Shown: one piece after another, positions 1 to 11,327 of the stretch
Layout: every line of letters starts with the position of its first letter
How positions within the stretch are numbered: the first letter of the stretch is position 1
Assembly (NCBI RefSeq): GCF_032362555.1
Contig: NC_083532.1
Coordinates: 3,485,001-3,549,000 of the forward strand
Direction: 5' to 3'
DNA: 64,000 nt
From: Amyelois transitella
Lineage: Eukaryota > Arthropoda > Insecta > Lepidoptera > Pyralidae
Notes under the pieces: model-generated
Database searches by the model: none
The model's input: only the letters and a program-made list of their open reading frames with translations
What the model was told of the DNA's origin: nothing
Position numbers and translations under genes: made by a program

Positions 1-930
1 TTTTATTTTTAGTTGTGTATAATATTTCTCGTAATAAACTGTTGTATCGAATGTCACATTAGTGAAATATTGTTTAAGTATTGTGTACACTTATGTTACG
101 GTTAGGCCAAAAGATATACAATAAATGTGTATTTTCAAAAATAAAATTATGTTTACAGAATGAATTTTTATTTGTATTTAATCGTATTATTAACTTAAAA
201 AAGAGTCTATCTAGAGAGTGGTGAAATTAAATTTGTTTTGTTTAAAATGATATCTAACTAACTCCTAATAGCCCTTTGTTTATTATTTTTCATTAAGTAT
301 CACGTAATCTTGGAACAGAATCGAGGAAACTCGTCAAATATTGGCATAATTTGAGACATGCAGTATTTGGATCTGATATATTTTAAATAATCTAATCTAT
401 ATTTTAAATGTTTTCTTTGTGAAATATACTTAAACACATTAATAAACTGCACTCGCTTTGGAGTAGATTTAAGGAAAGCTGACATCAGCATTTGGAAAAT
501 TCAAATGCACTGATTTTAAAATTAAATCAAGGAAAAGGCTTAAAGAAACTTAGGATCTCTGAATCTTAATGCCATCATTGAAACAAAATTATTAATAAAA
601 TATATTACCTTGTCTTAATAGTGTTGAATAGAATTATTTCAGTGCGGTCAGTTTCATTTATTACCGAATTTACCGGTTTTTGAATCGGTATTAAATTGCA
701 CATCACTAAAACTGTCACTATAATAACGCTGTCACTGTCAAATAAAACAAAACTATCCGGTTGTCAGATTTACAATTTTCCATTATCCGACAGCTTTTCG
801 CAAACTTTTTGCGATTAAACTCGCGAAAACGATCTGTCGAATTAAAATAATGATCTCTGTTATGATCTGATTTGATAATTTATAAGAACCGAAGCAGTAT
901 TATTAAGAAACTCTACAGTATTACTTGAAA
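1..930. other. AT-rich flank and probable upstream promoter region of the membrane-protein gene
   Basis: No convincing exon was found here. The sequence is AT-rich with no recognised repeat in the first 600 bases. The last 250 bases before the ATG at 931 are somewhat less AT-rich and presumably contain the first promoter of the downstream gene, but I see no clear core element. Confidence 0.4.
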
Positions 931-1027
931 ATGGTTGACTTGAGCGGTGGTCAAGATGGCCCTTTGGAACATGCATTTTCTAACACAGTTTTCATCGTAC
1001 CCGGAATAATTGTCATCAGTTTATCAG
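931..1027 (+). CDS. Alternative first exon a (short isoform, 63 aa)
   Basis: It encodes MVDLSGGQDGPLEHAFSNTV followed by a hydrophobic segment (FIVPGIIVISLS) and ends in phase 1 with TCA-G before GTGAGC. Joined to 8921 it gives Val then FFGYKLYK. There is almost no N-terminal domain before the membrane segment, so this is the minimal isoform. Reading on past the donor gives only a short unrelated tail, which supports splicing here. Confidence 0.6.
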
Positions 1028-4000
1028 GTGAGCATACTGTATATTATAATTTAAAAATTTATATAGTAACGCCTACATGCTTTCTTTATGAAATGATTTG
1101 TAATTTGGTCAACATTTGAACAATTGTTTCTAATAAAATTATGCCCTTATATTGTAATAATGTGTGTTTAAGCCTAATAAAGTTCTAGAGTGACAGGTGA
1201 ACAATTATAGAACAAACTAAATAGAGAGGAAAATAACTGATTAAAAAATATAGGTACTTTAATTCAACATTTCATTCATGAAAATAATATTTATATTATT
1301 ACCAAGTTTCTTTGCACAAATTTAAACATCACAACAAGCAGGCCTCAAATTTTTAAACTAGGCCTCTTTTATCAAATAATTAAACTAACAAATTGTACAA
1401 ACCTCATAATAATTGAATCATCATCAGAATAATGATATTTATTACACCTTTGTACTTAAAACAGAAATAAATAATTATAAAACCCAAAAACCTGCTTGCC
1501 TTAATACGTTTACATGTATTCTGGGATAGAAAAGAGTGGAGAATAAAATAGATTTATTTGCAAAATTGGATGCAAGGTATCATAATCAATGTTTTATTCA
1601 GAAAATAGGCATTCGCAATTCACATTTGTTTCAATAAATTAAACTTAAGGAACATCTAATATATTACCACTTGTCAAAAAGCTTACTATCCTGCAAGCGA
1701 AAATTTTCAAAGATAGGAACATAAATACAATCTCCGAGTCAACAGTTGGAATTGCGGTTCCCCAGGCAACACCTGGAAGATTTTCTCTTTGGTGAGGATC
1801 AAGCCCAAATCAGCACTTTTGTTACAAGGGAAGGCTTATATTTTTAACTCATGTTGAGAAGATGAATGAAAGCAGGTTAACTACACATCATGTAAACAGA
1901 TGCAAGTTTAAATGTAAATTTATGAAAGAGAAGGCTAAGATTATCATAATATAATACCATGAACAAGTTTAGGATATTTTCAGTGAAAGGTTGAGAGCTA
2001 CCTTAACAGACTAGGTTGCAAGAAAAGATTGATGAATGAAGATGAAGCAGAAGATGTATACAGGGTTTGTGGCATACATACATATAATCACATCTTTATC
2101 CCCTATGAGGTAGACAGAGTAAACAGTTTTGCAAGCATTGATAGGCCACATTTAGCATTCTTTTATAGCTAGACTAGCTAGAAAAATCCATGTTTCTAAA
2201 TTTATGATGATCTAGCATATCCCTCAGTCGCCTTTTACGACATCCATGGGAAAGTGAGGGAATGGTCCTTGGGAACTTCCCGTCATTGTGATTAGAATTG
2301 TGGCAAGTGAAAAGATTCAATTCCAAGTTTCTGAAAATTACACCACATTTAGGAAATTTGTGCTTCAATAACATCAGTAGAATAATGATCATTTATTCAA
2401 TTTTGGTAATAATAAACAGCTGTATTACCTAATATTGTTTACATTTGGTGTATGGTACAATACATAAAAGAATGAGTTGGATTAAATGTTTTCGTGACAC
2501 TAAAATAAAGCTGCATTAAAATAAAGCAGGATTAGCTTTGAAGATGCCCTTTTATCAATGGTTAGTGATCATCAATCATCCTACTAATATTATAAATGCG
2601 AAAGTTTGTGTGTATGTCAGGATGTCAGTATGCATGTTTGTTACTCTTTCACGCAAAAAGTACTGAACCAATTATGATGAAATTTGGTATGTAGGTAGCT
2701 GAAGACCCAGAATAACATATGGGCTACTTTTTGTCCCGGAGTTCCCGCGGGATTGATTCCACGCGGACGAAGTCGCGGGCGGCCTCTAGTACATCATTTG
2801 TTTAGTAACAAATGATACAATATCATGTGTGTTCCTCTTCGATTAACATGTTTCGATTTGATAACATGTTTCTATAAATTTTCGCAATCATTATTAGATT
2901 TGTGCCATTAGAAGATTTAAAGGAGGGACTAACTACAGATTATTCTGAGTTGGGCACCAAACATTCTAGAAGTAAGACTTTTTGACTAACAACGAAAGGA
3001 AATATGTCATCTTTTTTCACAGATTTGAGGTTAAGTGGAATGGTAGGTTAATAAACTCGGAATTCTTCTTTTAGGCGATGGGCTAGCAACTTCTCACTAT
3101 TCCAATCTCAATTCCATCATTAAGCCATACAGCTGAATGTGGCCATTCAGTCTTTGCGAAACTGTTGGCTCTGTCTACCCCGTAAAGGATAAAGATGTCA
3201 TTATATGATAGATAATGTTTATTTGACAGTGCTACAGACACAAAACAAATATTACAGGTATATGTATGTATGTTTGGAATGGCAGAAAGAGAGGGATAAT
3301 ATTTAAACTTAAGTGAATAGTGTAACTAACATATTCGTGTCACGCCAAAATCGCTACCTCTGCCGCTCAAGACTCGAAACGCACAGATAAACATACGTGT
3401 ACCGCCACGTTATAAGACGTGTATTCAATTTATCTATATCAATATTACCCTGCACCGATAAATTCAGTTTACATTAAACTGTTCACGAAATAATCGGTAT
3501 CGATAAAACAAAAAATAAAAATAAAAAATGGCCGGCTTGGATAAAGCGGATATGGAGAAGTTGGAAGATATCATCAATTCTGAGGATCCTTTGGAAGCCA
3601 AGAAGAAGCTGATAGATATATTGGATTCGGATGAGTTGAGTGAAGAAGTTAAGGGGCAGTTGAGGTCGCTGTTGTACGGAAATGCACCTTTTTTGGGATC
3701 CTCGGATAGGACAACGGGAACGCTTGTAGCTCTGGCATTGACAGCAGTTGTATTTCTTGTTATATGTGAGTAGCGTATTGTAAATGTGTGCATACATACA
3801 TACATATCGTCACGTCTATATCCCATGCGGTGTAGACAGAGCCAACAGTCTTGAAGACTAAATGGCCACGTTCAGCTATTTGGCTTAATGATAGAATTGA
3901 GATTCAAATAGTGACAGGTTGTTAGCCCATCGCCTAAAAGAAGAATCCGAAGTTTATAAGCCTATACCTTAGTCGCCTTTTACGACATCCATGGGAAAGA

Positions 4001-7000
4001 GATGGAGTGGTCCTATTCTTTTTTGTATTGGTGCCGGGAACCACACGGCACGTAAATGTGTATATAAATATAATAAATGCGAAAGTTTGTGAGTATGGGT
4101 GTTTGTTACTCTTTCACACGCAAAAACTACTGAACCGATTACGATGAAATTTGGTATGTAGGTAGCTGAAGACCCAGAATAACATATAGGCTACTTTTTA
4201 TCCCGGAGTTTCCATGCGGACGAGGTCGCGGGCGGTCTCTAGTAAATATATAAATTTGCCAAGAATCTTGGCATGGGTTACCAACTTACCGATATATGTA
4301 TATTATATTATAATATACATACATATACACATATAATCACGTCTATATTCCTTGCGGGGTAGACAGAGCCAACAGTCTTGAACAGGCTTAAGACCGTTGG
4401 CTCTGTCTACCCCGCAAGACAAGGTGATAAACCACGTTCAGCTGTTTGGCTTCAGAATTGAGATTCAAATAGCGACAGATTACTAGCCTGTCGCCTAAAA
4501 GAATAACCCCAAATTATAAGCCTATCCCTTAGCCGCCTTTTACGACATCAATTTAGCCTACAAAAGATCACAGGGTGTTCGTAAATCCCCCCCGAGAACT
4601 ATAGTTTTTACCGGGAATGAAAGGTATCCCATGTCCTGCGCCATACTCATAATTATAATACGTGATATTTCGAGAAAATTCAGCAGATAATCCTGAGTCG
4701 AGGTAGCAAACAAACAAACTTACTTTCGCATTCATATTATTAGTTGGGATACTCATTACGTTATTTTTTGCCCGGCCGCCCAAGAATGTTGGCCCGTTAG
4801 TCTTCGCAACAAAGTAGCGATGATACGGTGAAAAACAAAGGTTATCAATGTTCGATACCTTTTGGAAGTTAACAATATTTAGAGAATAAGCCAATAGCAG
4901 TGCCGTGTGGTTCCCGGCACCAATACAAAAAAGAATAGGACCACTCCATCTCTTTCCCATGGATGTCGTAAAAGGCGACTAAGGGATAGGCTTAAAAACT
5001 TGGGTTTCTTCTTTTAGGCGATGGGCTAGCAACCTGTCACTATTTGAATCTCAATTCTATCATTAAGCCAAATAGCTGAACGTGGCCAATCAGTCTTTTC
5101 AAGACTGTTGGCTCTGTCTACCCCGCAAGGGATATAGACGTGACCATATGTATAAGCCAATAAAATTGCCATTCTTCTTTTAGGCGATGGGTTAGCAACC
5201 TATCACTATTTCAATCTCAATTCCGTTAAGCCATACAGCTGAACGTGGCCTATCAGTTGAATAGAATAGATTTATTTTCAAAATTGGATACAAGGTATCA
5301 CTTGTTGACGTCACATCACTTAAATCTAATTATAACTACTGCCGCTTCCAAAGCGCATGTGTAGAAGAAGCGGCGGAACAAACTACACTGCAGCATTTTC
5401 ACCGGACGTCAATTTACAAATAAAGATCTCATAAATCTAAATCGTGGACTCTTAAATCTAACCTATTACAAATATAGACCTCTTAAAGCCAACAGTCTTG
5501 TAAAGACTAAAAGTCTTTAACAGTCTACAACAGTCTTTACAAAACTGTTATTGTTGTTGGCTGTTGTTGTCTCTCTATATTTTTTTAAAAACCTACCACT
5601 TTCATATTTAAGGCCCTCTTAATAACATGACCTTTCTCTGTTTACATGATATGGCCGACCCACCCAAATAATCACAATTCAGCTTTTTATTTGTTGGCGC
5701 TAGATTACAAAGGGCATCCCTATTCAAGGATAATATAAAGAAAATAATTTAGGTCAATAGTTATCGCGAAGACGACCTATCTCTCAAATACCTATGTATA
5801 TGTCACTTATTATAGAAGTTACAAACAATTGGTTCTTAACTCTGATAATAATCGTGTCTATTAAGTGTATAATTTCTTTAGTCATTAAAATGTAGTATAT
5901 TAATTTTTTAAACTTATTGAGCCTAATTAACTTCTGCATTCTCTACAAGTCATTTTTTTTTTATATTACAGGAAAAAGGCTTGTTACAGATTAAAAAAGT
6001 GAACACTTTTTTTAAATCAAACAATAAAAAAACTTTAGAATTATGGTCATAACGTAAAAGGAACAAATACCTACCTTTGTATTATTGACAGTTCGCTGTG
6101 TAACTTCTTAGACAAAATCCTTTTAAAAAAATTGAGTTTCATATTTGGGTGTGAATATTCGACTATCGTTTAGACTTTAATTTCTTAATAAAAAAAGGCA
6201 ACCCAATCTTTTTTTTAATATCAAAAAGAAATAAAAGAAATCAGTCGGAGGGAGGATGGAAGTAGAGACGCAAAATGCTGGATTGAAGGCTCATGATCTA
6301 AAGAGATGATATAGTCCCTTGATATGATTATGATGATAGGTCCCTTTTGGAAAATATCGCACAGTACCAAAAATGAATTATGTCTTGTAGTGTAAGAAAT
6401 GCCCACTTTGTTCATACTTGTAAAAATGATTGTTTTACTTTCATTTTAATGTATGTGTATTAAAAAACCACAGGCGCCGTACCGCTGCACTTCTAAAAAT
6501 AAAATCAGTGCACCTAAATAAACCGGACCGTTCCTCGGCGCCATCGCATACCTCGTCCACGCGACGAAAATTAATCTAATAAAAATAATATTATCTAGTG
6601 AGCATTTGTTCCAATAGCCACAAAGTTGCTATCAGCTCCGGAATACGTAATAAGTGATATGTTGCAGTTGTTTCGCGTCCGATAGTTGCAGTTATCAAAA
6701 GTCGTTTAGGTCGGTGAGTGGTCGTGTTTTGTTTTTTTTTTTTTCATATTAATTTTTTTTTTTATCGGGCAGTGTTTTTCAAACTTCATAGAGGTTATAT
6801 TATTTGTGTTGTGCCAGTGTTTGTTTTTTTTTTTATATTTTCTCTGTTATCGATAAAATGGTGAGGTTATTGTGTCGTGAAATTATAGATAGCGCCGTTT
6901 TTTGTTTTGTTGTTATTGGTCATTAATTATAATTAGGTTTATTTTAGTATTTATTTGTGATTTTTAAACGCTCATGCTTTATTTCGTGTAAGTATAGGTA

Positions 7001-9015
7001 GTCGAATATTTACTTTATCACAATTTATTTATTTTTTACGTTATAACTTTATTTAAAGGTTTTAAATAAAATACATTAAACAACGTTACTAGTTTTGAAG
7101 TTTGAAAAACACAATTTGGTACCAATAAGTCTGAATACAGCGTTTTATTTAAGCGGAGAAAATATTTTTAGGTTCGTAAAAATAGCTCTATTACGAGTAT
7201 AGTAGAAATGGGAATCTTTTCCCAATTTTAAGTGGTTTCAAATTAAGTAACCATTCCTATATTATTAAAATATACTAGTAGTTATCAAAAAGTAAAAAAA
7301 AACCGACAAAAAGTCATGCATTTATATTAGTATGCATAACTGTTCGTTCACTCACGATGGTTTTCTCCGCGTACAAAAACTCTGTATTCAGACCAGATCA
7401 TAAACACGACCACAACACTATTAAAAAGTAAATTTTCCCGCGTTCTTATAGAAAATGGAGGACGATTTCGAAACGGTAGAGGAAGCGCCAAAAACGCCAA
7501 TCAATTTTGGCGCGGCCGTTATGCAATCTCTAGCGAAAACCATTGAAAACATGGACTTACCCACCGTTCTAAAAAAGATGGTTGCCACAAATCCTGAGGA
7601 CGAAGACTCTGAAGAGATTCGTGATAAACTCAAAGGAGTTTTAGATCGTTTCAACTCGATGAGTGACGAAGAAAAAGTTGCTTTTACGAAACAAGTAAAA
7701 GATGGGTTGGTCAGTAAAATTAGCGCCAAGCTACAAGATCCTAATGCAATCAATTTTGGTGGTATCGAAGAGGCTATAAGGGAAGCAGTTATATCTAAGC
7801 TGATTATGGCTGGAGTAGTGGCTTTTGTTCTATTCCTGCTAATTGGTACGTTTATTTATTTACAAACTTTATTACACAAAAAAAAACGTACAATCCATTG
7901 AACATTCTCTACCAGTCTACCAGCGCAACGTTGTATTATTTCAAAACTAAATTAACTTTTGTTGGTACTTATATACTCCTTATACTATATTCTCTGTATG
8001 GTGTGAAAATACTACCGGTTTTCAATGCTCTGTTTTTACTGAAATTTTGGATTGACAGAGGCATTGTGAACTCACGAACTGTACCATCTTGGTTGCGGTC
8101 GCCTGAATGTGTAACTTATAATGCCATGAATGCGCGCTATTGGCCAATCGTTCGATGTGCGCTGTTACCTTGAATCTTAATCCTACCCTACATAGGTACA
8201 TGTAATCACGTCTTCATCCGTTACAGAAGTTTCGGAGTAGACACAGTCTCAAAAAGACTGAAAGGCCATCTTCAGCTGTTAGTATGATGTATGATGAAAT
8301 TGAGATTCAGTTAATAACAGGTTGCCAGCCCATCACCTAAAAGAAGAATCTTAAGCCTTCTCTCCGCCACTAGACAAGCATAGAATCTTGCATTTAGATG
8401 AATGTGTATGCCTATTCCCTTAGTCGCCTTTTACACAGTTACTTACGGGAACTTACGTAAATATTTTATGATTATCTTTAGAAGGTCGTATTGAAACACT
8501 AGTGTTGGCCAATAAATACTTGAGTTGTCGATAAAGTGAATTATCATTTTACAATTTATCTGTCAGATTTATCTTTCAGATATTATTAGGTATTATCTAC
8601 CTGTTGACGATTTTGTAAGCCACGTGTGTTGTTCATAAATTGTTTTTTTAATGATTAATGAAGATAATTGACTGATTAAGGGTATTAACTTCGATAATTG
8701 ATTACAACTTTGATTTAAAAGCAAATAAACCTACATAGATAACTATGTACAATACTATAATTATACTAGTTTCTACCCTGTACTAATAAGGTTTTTCTGT
8801 AAGTCCTATAAACATAATGAGACTTAAAACAAAACCTGTAAGTCTGTTATCTGTCCTATTTTCTATCCTATCCTATTACCAAGATTTTGCACACAGATTA
8901 ACTCGAATCTTTCTTTCCAGTTTTCTTCGGCTACAAGCTGTACAAGTCGATAAAGGAGAAAGAAAAGAAGAAAGAGGAGAAGAAGAAGGCGAAACAGATG
9001 AAGAAGAAGAAATGA
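931..9015 (+). CDS. Small single-pass membrane protein with three alternative first exons
   Basis: Three separate first exons (931-1027, 3528-3765, 7455-7845) each start with ATG in an AAAATGG context, end in phase 1 at a GT donor, and finish inside a hydrophobic stretch. A single downstream exon, 8921-9015, begins after a TTTCTTTCCAG acceptor and supplies the rest of the membrane segment, FFGYKLYKSIKEK, then a run of Lys/Glu ending KKKK and TGA. The predicted isoforms are 63, 110 and 161 residues. The basic tail after the membrane segment suggests a cytosolic C-terminus and a lumenal or extracellular N-terminus. Lysines at -3 and -4 fit a dilysine ER-retrieval signal (inference). I do not recognise the family. 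Alternative promoters are the simplest reading; transcripts were not available. Confidence 0.65.
1848..2073 (+). mobile_element. LINE 3'-end relic, decayed
   Basis: It carries HVEKMNESRLT and, further on, DEAEDVYRVCG, matching the 31-kb relic with many changes. Confidence 0.5.
2074..2280 (+). repeat. Family A copy, diverged
   Basis: It retains GAGGTAGACAGAGTAAACAG and TTTTACGACATCCATGGGAA. It lacks the terminal GGTGCCGGG block. Confidence 0.65.
2579..2790 (+). mobile_element. Lep1-like non-autonomous Helitron
   Basis: It starts TCCTACTAATATTATAAATG and ends CGCGGACGAAGTCGCGGGC then GGCCTCTAGT. The TC start, the subterminal hairpin and the CTAGT end fit the lepidopteran Lep1 Helitron group. 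It lies between first exons a and b. Confidence 0.75.
3055..3200 (-). repeat. Family A copy, partial
   Basis: Reverse orientation, from TTCTTCTTTTAGGCGATGGG to CTCTGTCTACCCCGTAAAGG. Confidence 0.7.
3498..3505. promoter_or_regulatory. TATCGATA (DRE-like) palindrome upstream of first exon b
   Basis: A perfect TATCGATA palindrome lies 23 bases before the exon b ATG. In Drosophila this is the core bound by DREF at housekeeping promoters. Its use here is inferred from position. Confidence 0.4.
3528..3765 (+). CDS. Alternative first exon b (110-aa isoform)
   Basis: It encodes 79 residues: an acidic, probably helical N-terminal domain (DMEKLEDIINSEDPLEAKKK, then a segment containing LSEEVKGQLRSLL) followed by a hydrophobic stretch ending VVFLVI. 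The exon ends in phase 1 (T before GTGAGT), giving Phe and then FFGYK on joining to 8921. A TATCGATA box lies 23 bases upstream of the ATG. The acidic domain has a faint resemblance in spacing to that of exon c, which suggests the two arose by exon duplication (weak inference). Confidence 0.6.
3791..4050 (+). repeat. Family A copy, full length
   Basis: Complete from the CATA run to ACCACACGGCA. It begins 25 bases after the donor of first exon b. Confidence 0.85.
4066..4243 (+). mobile_element. Lep1-like Helitron, slightly shortened
   Basis: It has the same body and end (GGTCGCGGGCGGTCTCTAGT) but lacks part of the pre-hairpin segment and has an eroded start. Confidence 0.7.
4317..4552 (+). 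repeat. Family A copy with internal fold-back
   Basis: An extra inverted piece (4390-4418) pairs with 4351-4379 at 28 of 29 positions. The distal end is missing. Confidence 0.75.
4901..5152 (-). repeat. Family A copy, full length, reverse
   Basis: It runs from TGCCGTGTGGTTCCCGGCAC to GATATAGACGTGACCATATG. Confidence 0.85.
5171..5256 (-). repeat. Family A fragment joined to family B
   Basis: It ends abruptly at CCTATCAGTTGAATAGAATA, where family B begins. Confidence 0.65.
5257..5480 (+). repeat. Family B interspersed repeat
   Basis: It starts GAATAGAATAGATTTATTTT and includes TGCCGCTTCCAAAGCGCATG and CACTGCAGCATTTTCACCGG. Other copies lie at 14477-15236 (interrupted) and 18937-19131 (reverse). 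The class is unknown. Confidence 0.7.
6848..6855. promoter_or_regulatory. TATCGATA (DRE-like) palindrome upstream of first exon c
   Basis: This is a second perfect TATCGATA, three bases before the ATG|GTGAGG leader candidate. It recurs at the second of the two larger-isoform start regions, which supports separate promoters for exons b and c. Confidence 0.4.
6858..6860 (+). other. Possible leader exon ending in an ATG directly before a donor
   Basis: The sequence ATG followed immediately by GTGAGG lies just after a TATCGATA box. Spliced to the acceptor ending at 7451 (TTCTTATAG), the ATG would be in frame with AAA-ATG-GAG of exon c, adding Met-Lys. The leader start is unknown. The alternative is a non-coding leader, with translation starting at 7455. 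Confidence 0.3.
7455..7845 (+). CDS. Alternative first exon c (161-aa isoform)
   Basis: It encodes 130 residues: an acidic start (MEDDFETVEEAPKTPINFG), a long charged and probably helical region with repeated DEE/SEE patches (LKKMVATNPEDEDSEEIRDK, MSDEEKVAFTKQV), and a membrane segment IMAGVVAFVLFLLI. It ends in phase 1 (G before GTACGT), giving Val then FFGYK. A plausible acceptor (TTCTTATAG) lies three bases upstream of the ATG, so the exon may be preceded by a leader exon near 6.85 kb. Confidence 0.6.
8200..8438 (+). repeat. Family A copy, diverged
   Basis: It lies in the last intron of the membrane-protein gene. It keeps AATTGAGATTCAGTTAATAA and CCCTTAGTCGCCTTTTAC. Confidence 0.6.
8921..9015 (+). 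CDS. Shared last exon: end of membrane segment and lysine-rich tail
   Basis: It follows the acceptor TCTTTCCAG. Read in phase 1 it gives (V/F)FFGYKLYKSIKEK and then a Lys/Glu run ending AKQMKKKK and TGA at 9013-9015. The same frame is required by all three upstream exons, which is the main evidence that this is one locus. The other frames have no such relation to upstream exons. Confidence 0.65.
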
Positions 9016-9956
9016 CCAGCTCACTGAACCGGCCACGCGGCGTCTCGACGAACCGGCGGTAATGCCTCGGAAATTGGATGTTTTTTTCAGTTCAATTTTC
9101 TCTCTGTTATTATGGTGCGTTTTTGTTTAAGAAAGTTCACAGATACTCTTATCTGTGTCTCTTGTTCTCTCTCTCTCTCTCCCATTTTTGCGTATTCCCA
9201 GTTGCACCCTACACTGCATCGGGGCCAGAATTGTTGGTATTTATTTTTCACATTATGATTCATAATCATAGAATTTTCAAGCCAAGATTTCTTCAGCTTG
9301 CCTTTTCTTACCTAGGATACACATTTGATCCCCAGATAATCTGCCGCTTTCTTACATTTTGTCTGCTGTCCCTGTTACGATGAGAAATGTCTCATTCACC
9401 GCGTTTTTTCACTCCGTCACCGTTTTTATCGACACCGCTACAACATACCCCGCCATTTCGGAACACTTTTTTGAAGGATTTATTATTTAAAACTTTATTA
9501 AGCCTATAGATCTATAATATTTTAAGCAGTAATTTAAAAGCATCGAGTATAATATCAGACTTACAGAAGATGATAAGGTACACTAACGTATTTTATTACC
9601 GACATCGATAACATAGGCAAGCTGTTGTAATTAAAATTAGATTTCCCTTTTCCGCCATTAGAAATGAGCACAAATTTAATTGCATCGAATACGCAGTGTT
9701 TTATTTGGAATATATGATGAGAATAGTCGCGAAAAAATATAAACAATTAATTTGGAAACCACTTCCAAACACTACCAAAATTAAAAATGTACCAAAAGAC
9801 ATATTTTTCGAAAAGTTTGTAAATAAAGATATTATGTTAATACTATTATTGTTTATCTTATTATTTGATTCGCTTTAAATTTATATCATGTAATTCAATG
9901 AAAATTTTATTTATTTGGTTTGTTAACTAATAGATCTCCAATTTCCAAGGCATTAC

Positions 9957-9962
9957 AATAAA
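9957..9962 (+). terminator. Candidate polyadenylation signal of the membrane-protein gene
   Basis: An AATAAA lies about 940 bases after the stop codon at 9015. Other AT-rich alternatives exist, and transcript ends were not available. Confidence 0.25.
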
Positions 9963-11321
9963 AATGACTGATATAAAAGAAATTGTTAGATAGTGTAATT
10001 AATTTTATTTTGTTCGTTGTAACGTGAAGACATTTTGAGTGTATTATTAATGGTGATTTGTGTTTATTTACTGACGTATTTATTCCAATATATATTAAGG
10101 TAATTTAACTTAGTGATGGGCGAATGCAATACCAAATAAATTAATTAAAAAAAATACCACGATGCACTCGTTAGTCAAGAACTTAGTTATTTGGCGGCAA
10201 ATAATTCGGTTTTTTTTACCACTGGTGATAATTTTATTCTATTGGTTTGAGATATATTATTGGTTAACTAAGATGAAGAGGATATCCTCAGTGCAGGAAA
10301 TCGAGACATAAACCTTGTCATTATCAACATTTGTGACTTACCCCTCAATTTTTTTCTTCAGATTTATCATTATACCGCGATTACTGCTCTACCAAACGAA
10401 AATTCATTTGAGGCAAATGGAAATTTTTAGTAATTAATTTGGGGTCAAATTGAATCGATACACTATTTATTTTGCTTTATTATCACCAGTGGGGGCAAAT
10501 AGGTAATGTTGATAATGTGCATTGCATTTTACAATCACTGAAAACTAATTGTATACTCATACATGAATTTTAAGGTGCCAACAAAACTTTGGACTTTGGT
10601 TTTATTTAAAGAATATATGCTTACATACTCCTTACTGAAAGTGAGAACATAGTTTGATATTTGTTTTACAGACATTAAAGAATATTTTTGAGAAATTTAA
10701 TAAGTTTAGGTATACTGACTCGATTTGTTTGTGTTGTGATTTTAACTAGGACTTTTAAAACCCCTATGACATCACAATTATGGCACAATTTTCTGGTATG
10801 CTGTTATATTTTATAAAACATTCCATGTATAACGTTCTGTTTAAAAATATAATTTATTTTTACATGAAAACGTATTTTTAATAATGATCTGACCGCATTA
10901 CATGTAGCCCTATGTCCTTTTTCATACCCACTACTATATGTAGCTATAGGTATGAAGTTTTATTACTTACTGTATACATTGTATAGCACAGTTTGACTTG
11001 AGTCGTGTTATGTTTAGACCAAATGATGGCATATATAATTGGGTAAATTCACTCTTATATTTATTTATTTAGGTTGACAACATTCGATATAATATGACAT
11101 GCACATATGTATGTAACATCAATAAATCAATTCTAATTGATCATATATATTTTTAACATCCTATGTATTATGCAATGCAAAGTCCCTTTTGAACTGGTGT
11201 CTATTCTTCTTCTATTCTTTTGAATTGATGTTTTGTTCAGCAAGTCAATCACGGGAAAGATAGTGCCAATGGTCTGAAATGACAAGCCACGTTTAAAAAA
11301 ATGAATTAATTTTACAATTTC

Positions 11322-11327
11322 TTTATT
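11322..11327 (-). terminator. Candidate polyadenylation signal of KANSL2
   Basis: AATAAA on the minus strand, about 735 bases after the KANSL2 stop codon, is the first canonical hexamer I found downstream of it. Confidence 0.3.

Noticed and set aside
8817..9062. Longer plus-strand open frame overlapping the shared last exon of the membrane-protein gene
   Set aside because: It runs through the acceptor in a different frame (ERKEERGEEEGE). The phase needed by all three upstream exons selects the FFGYKLYK frame.
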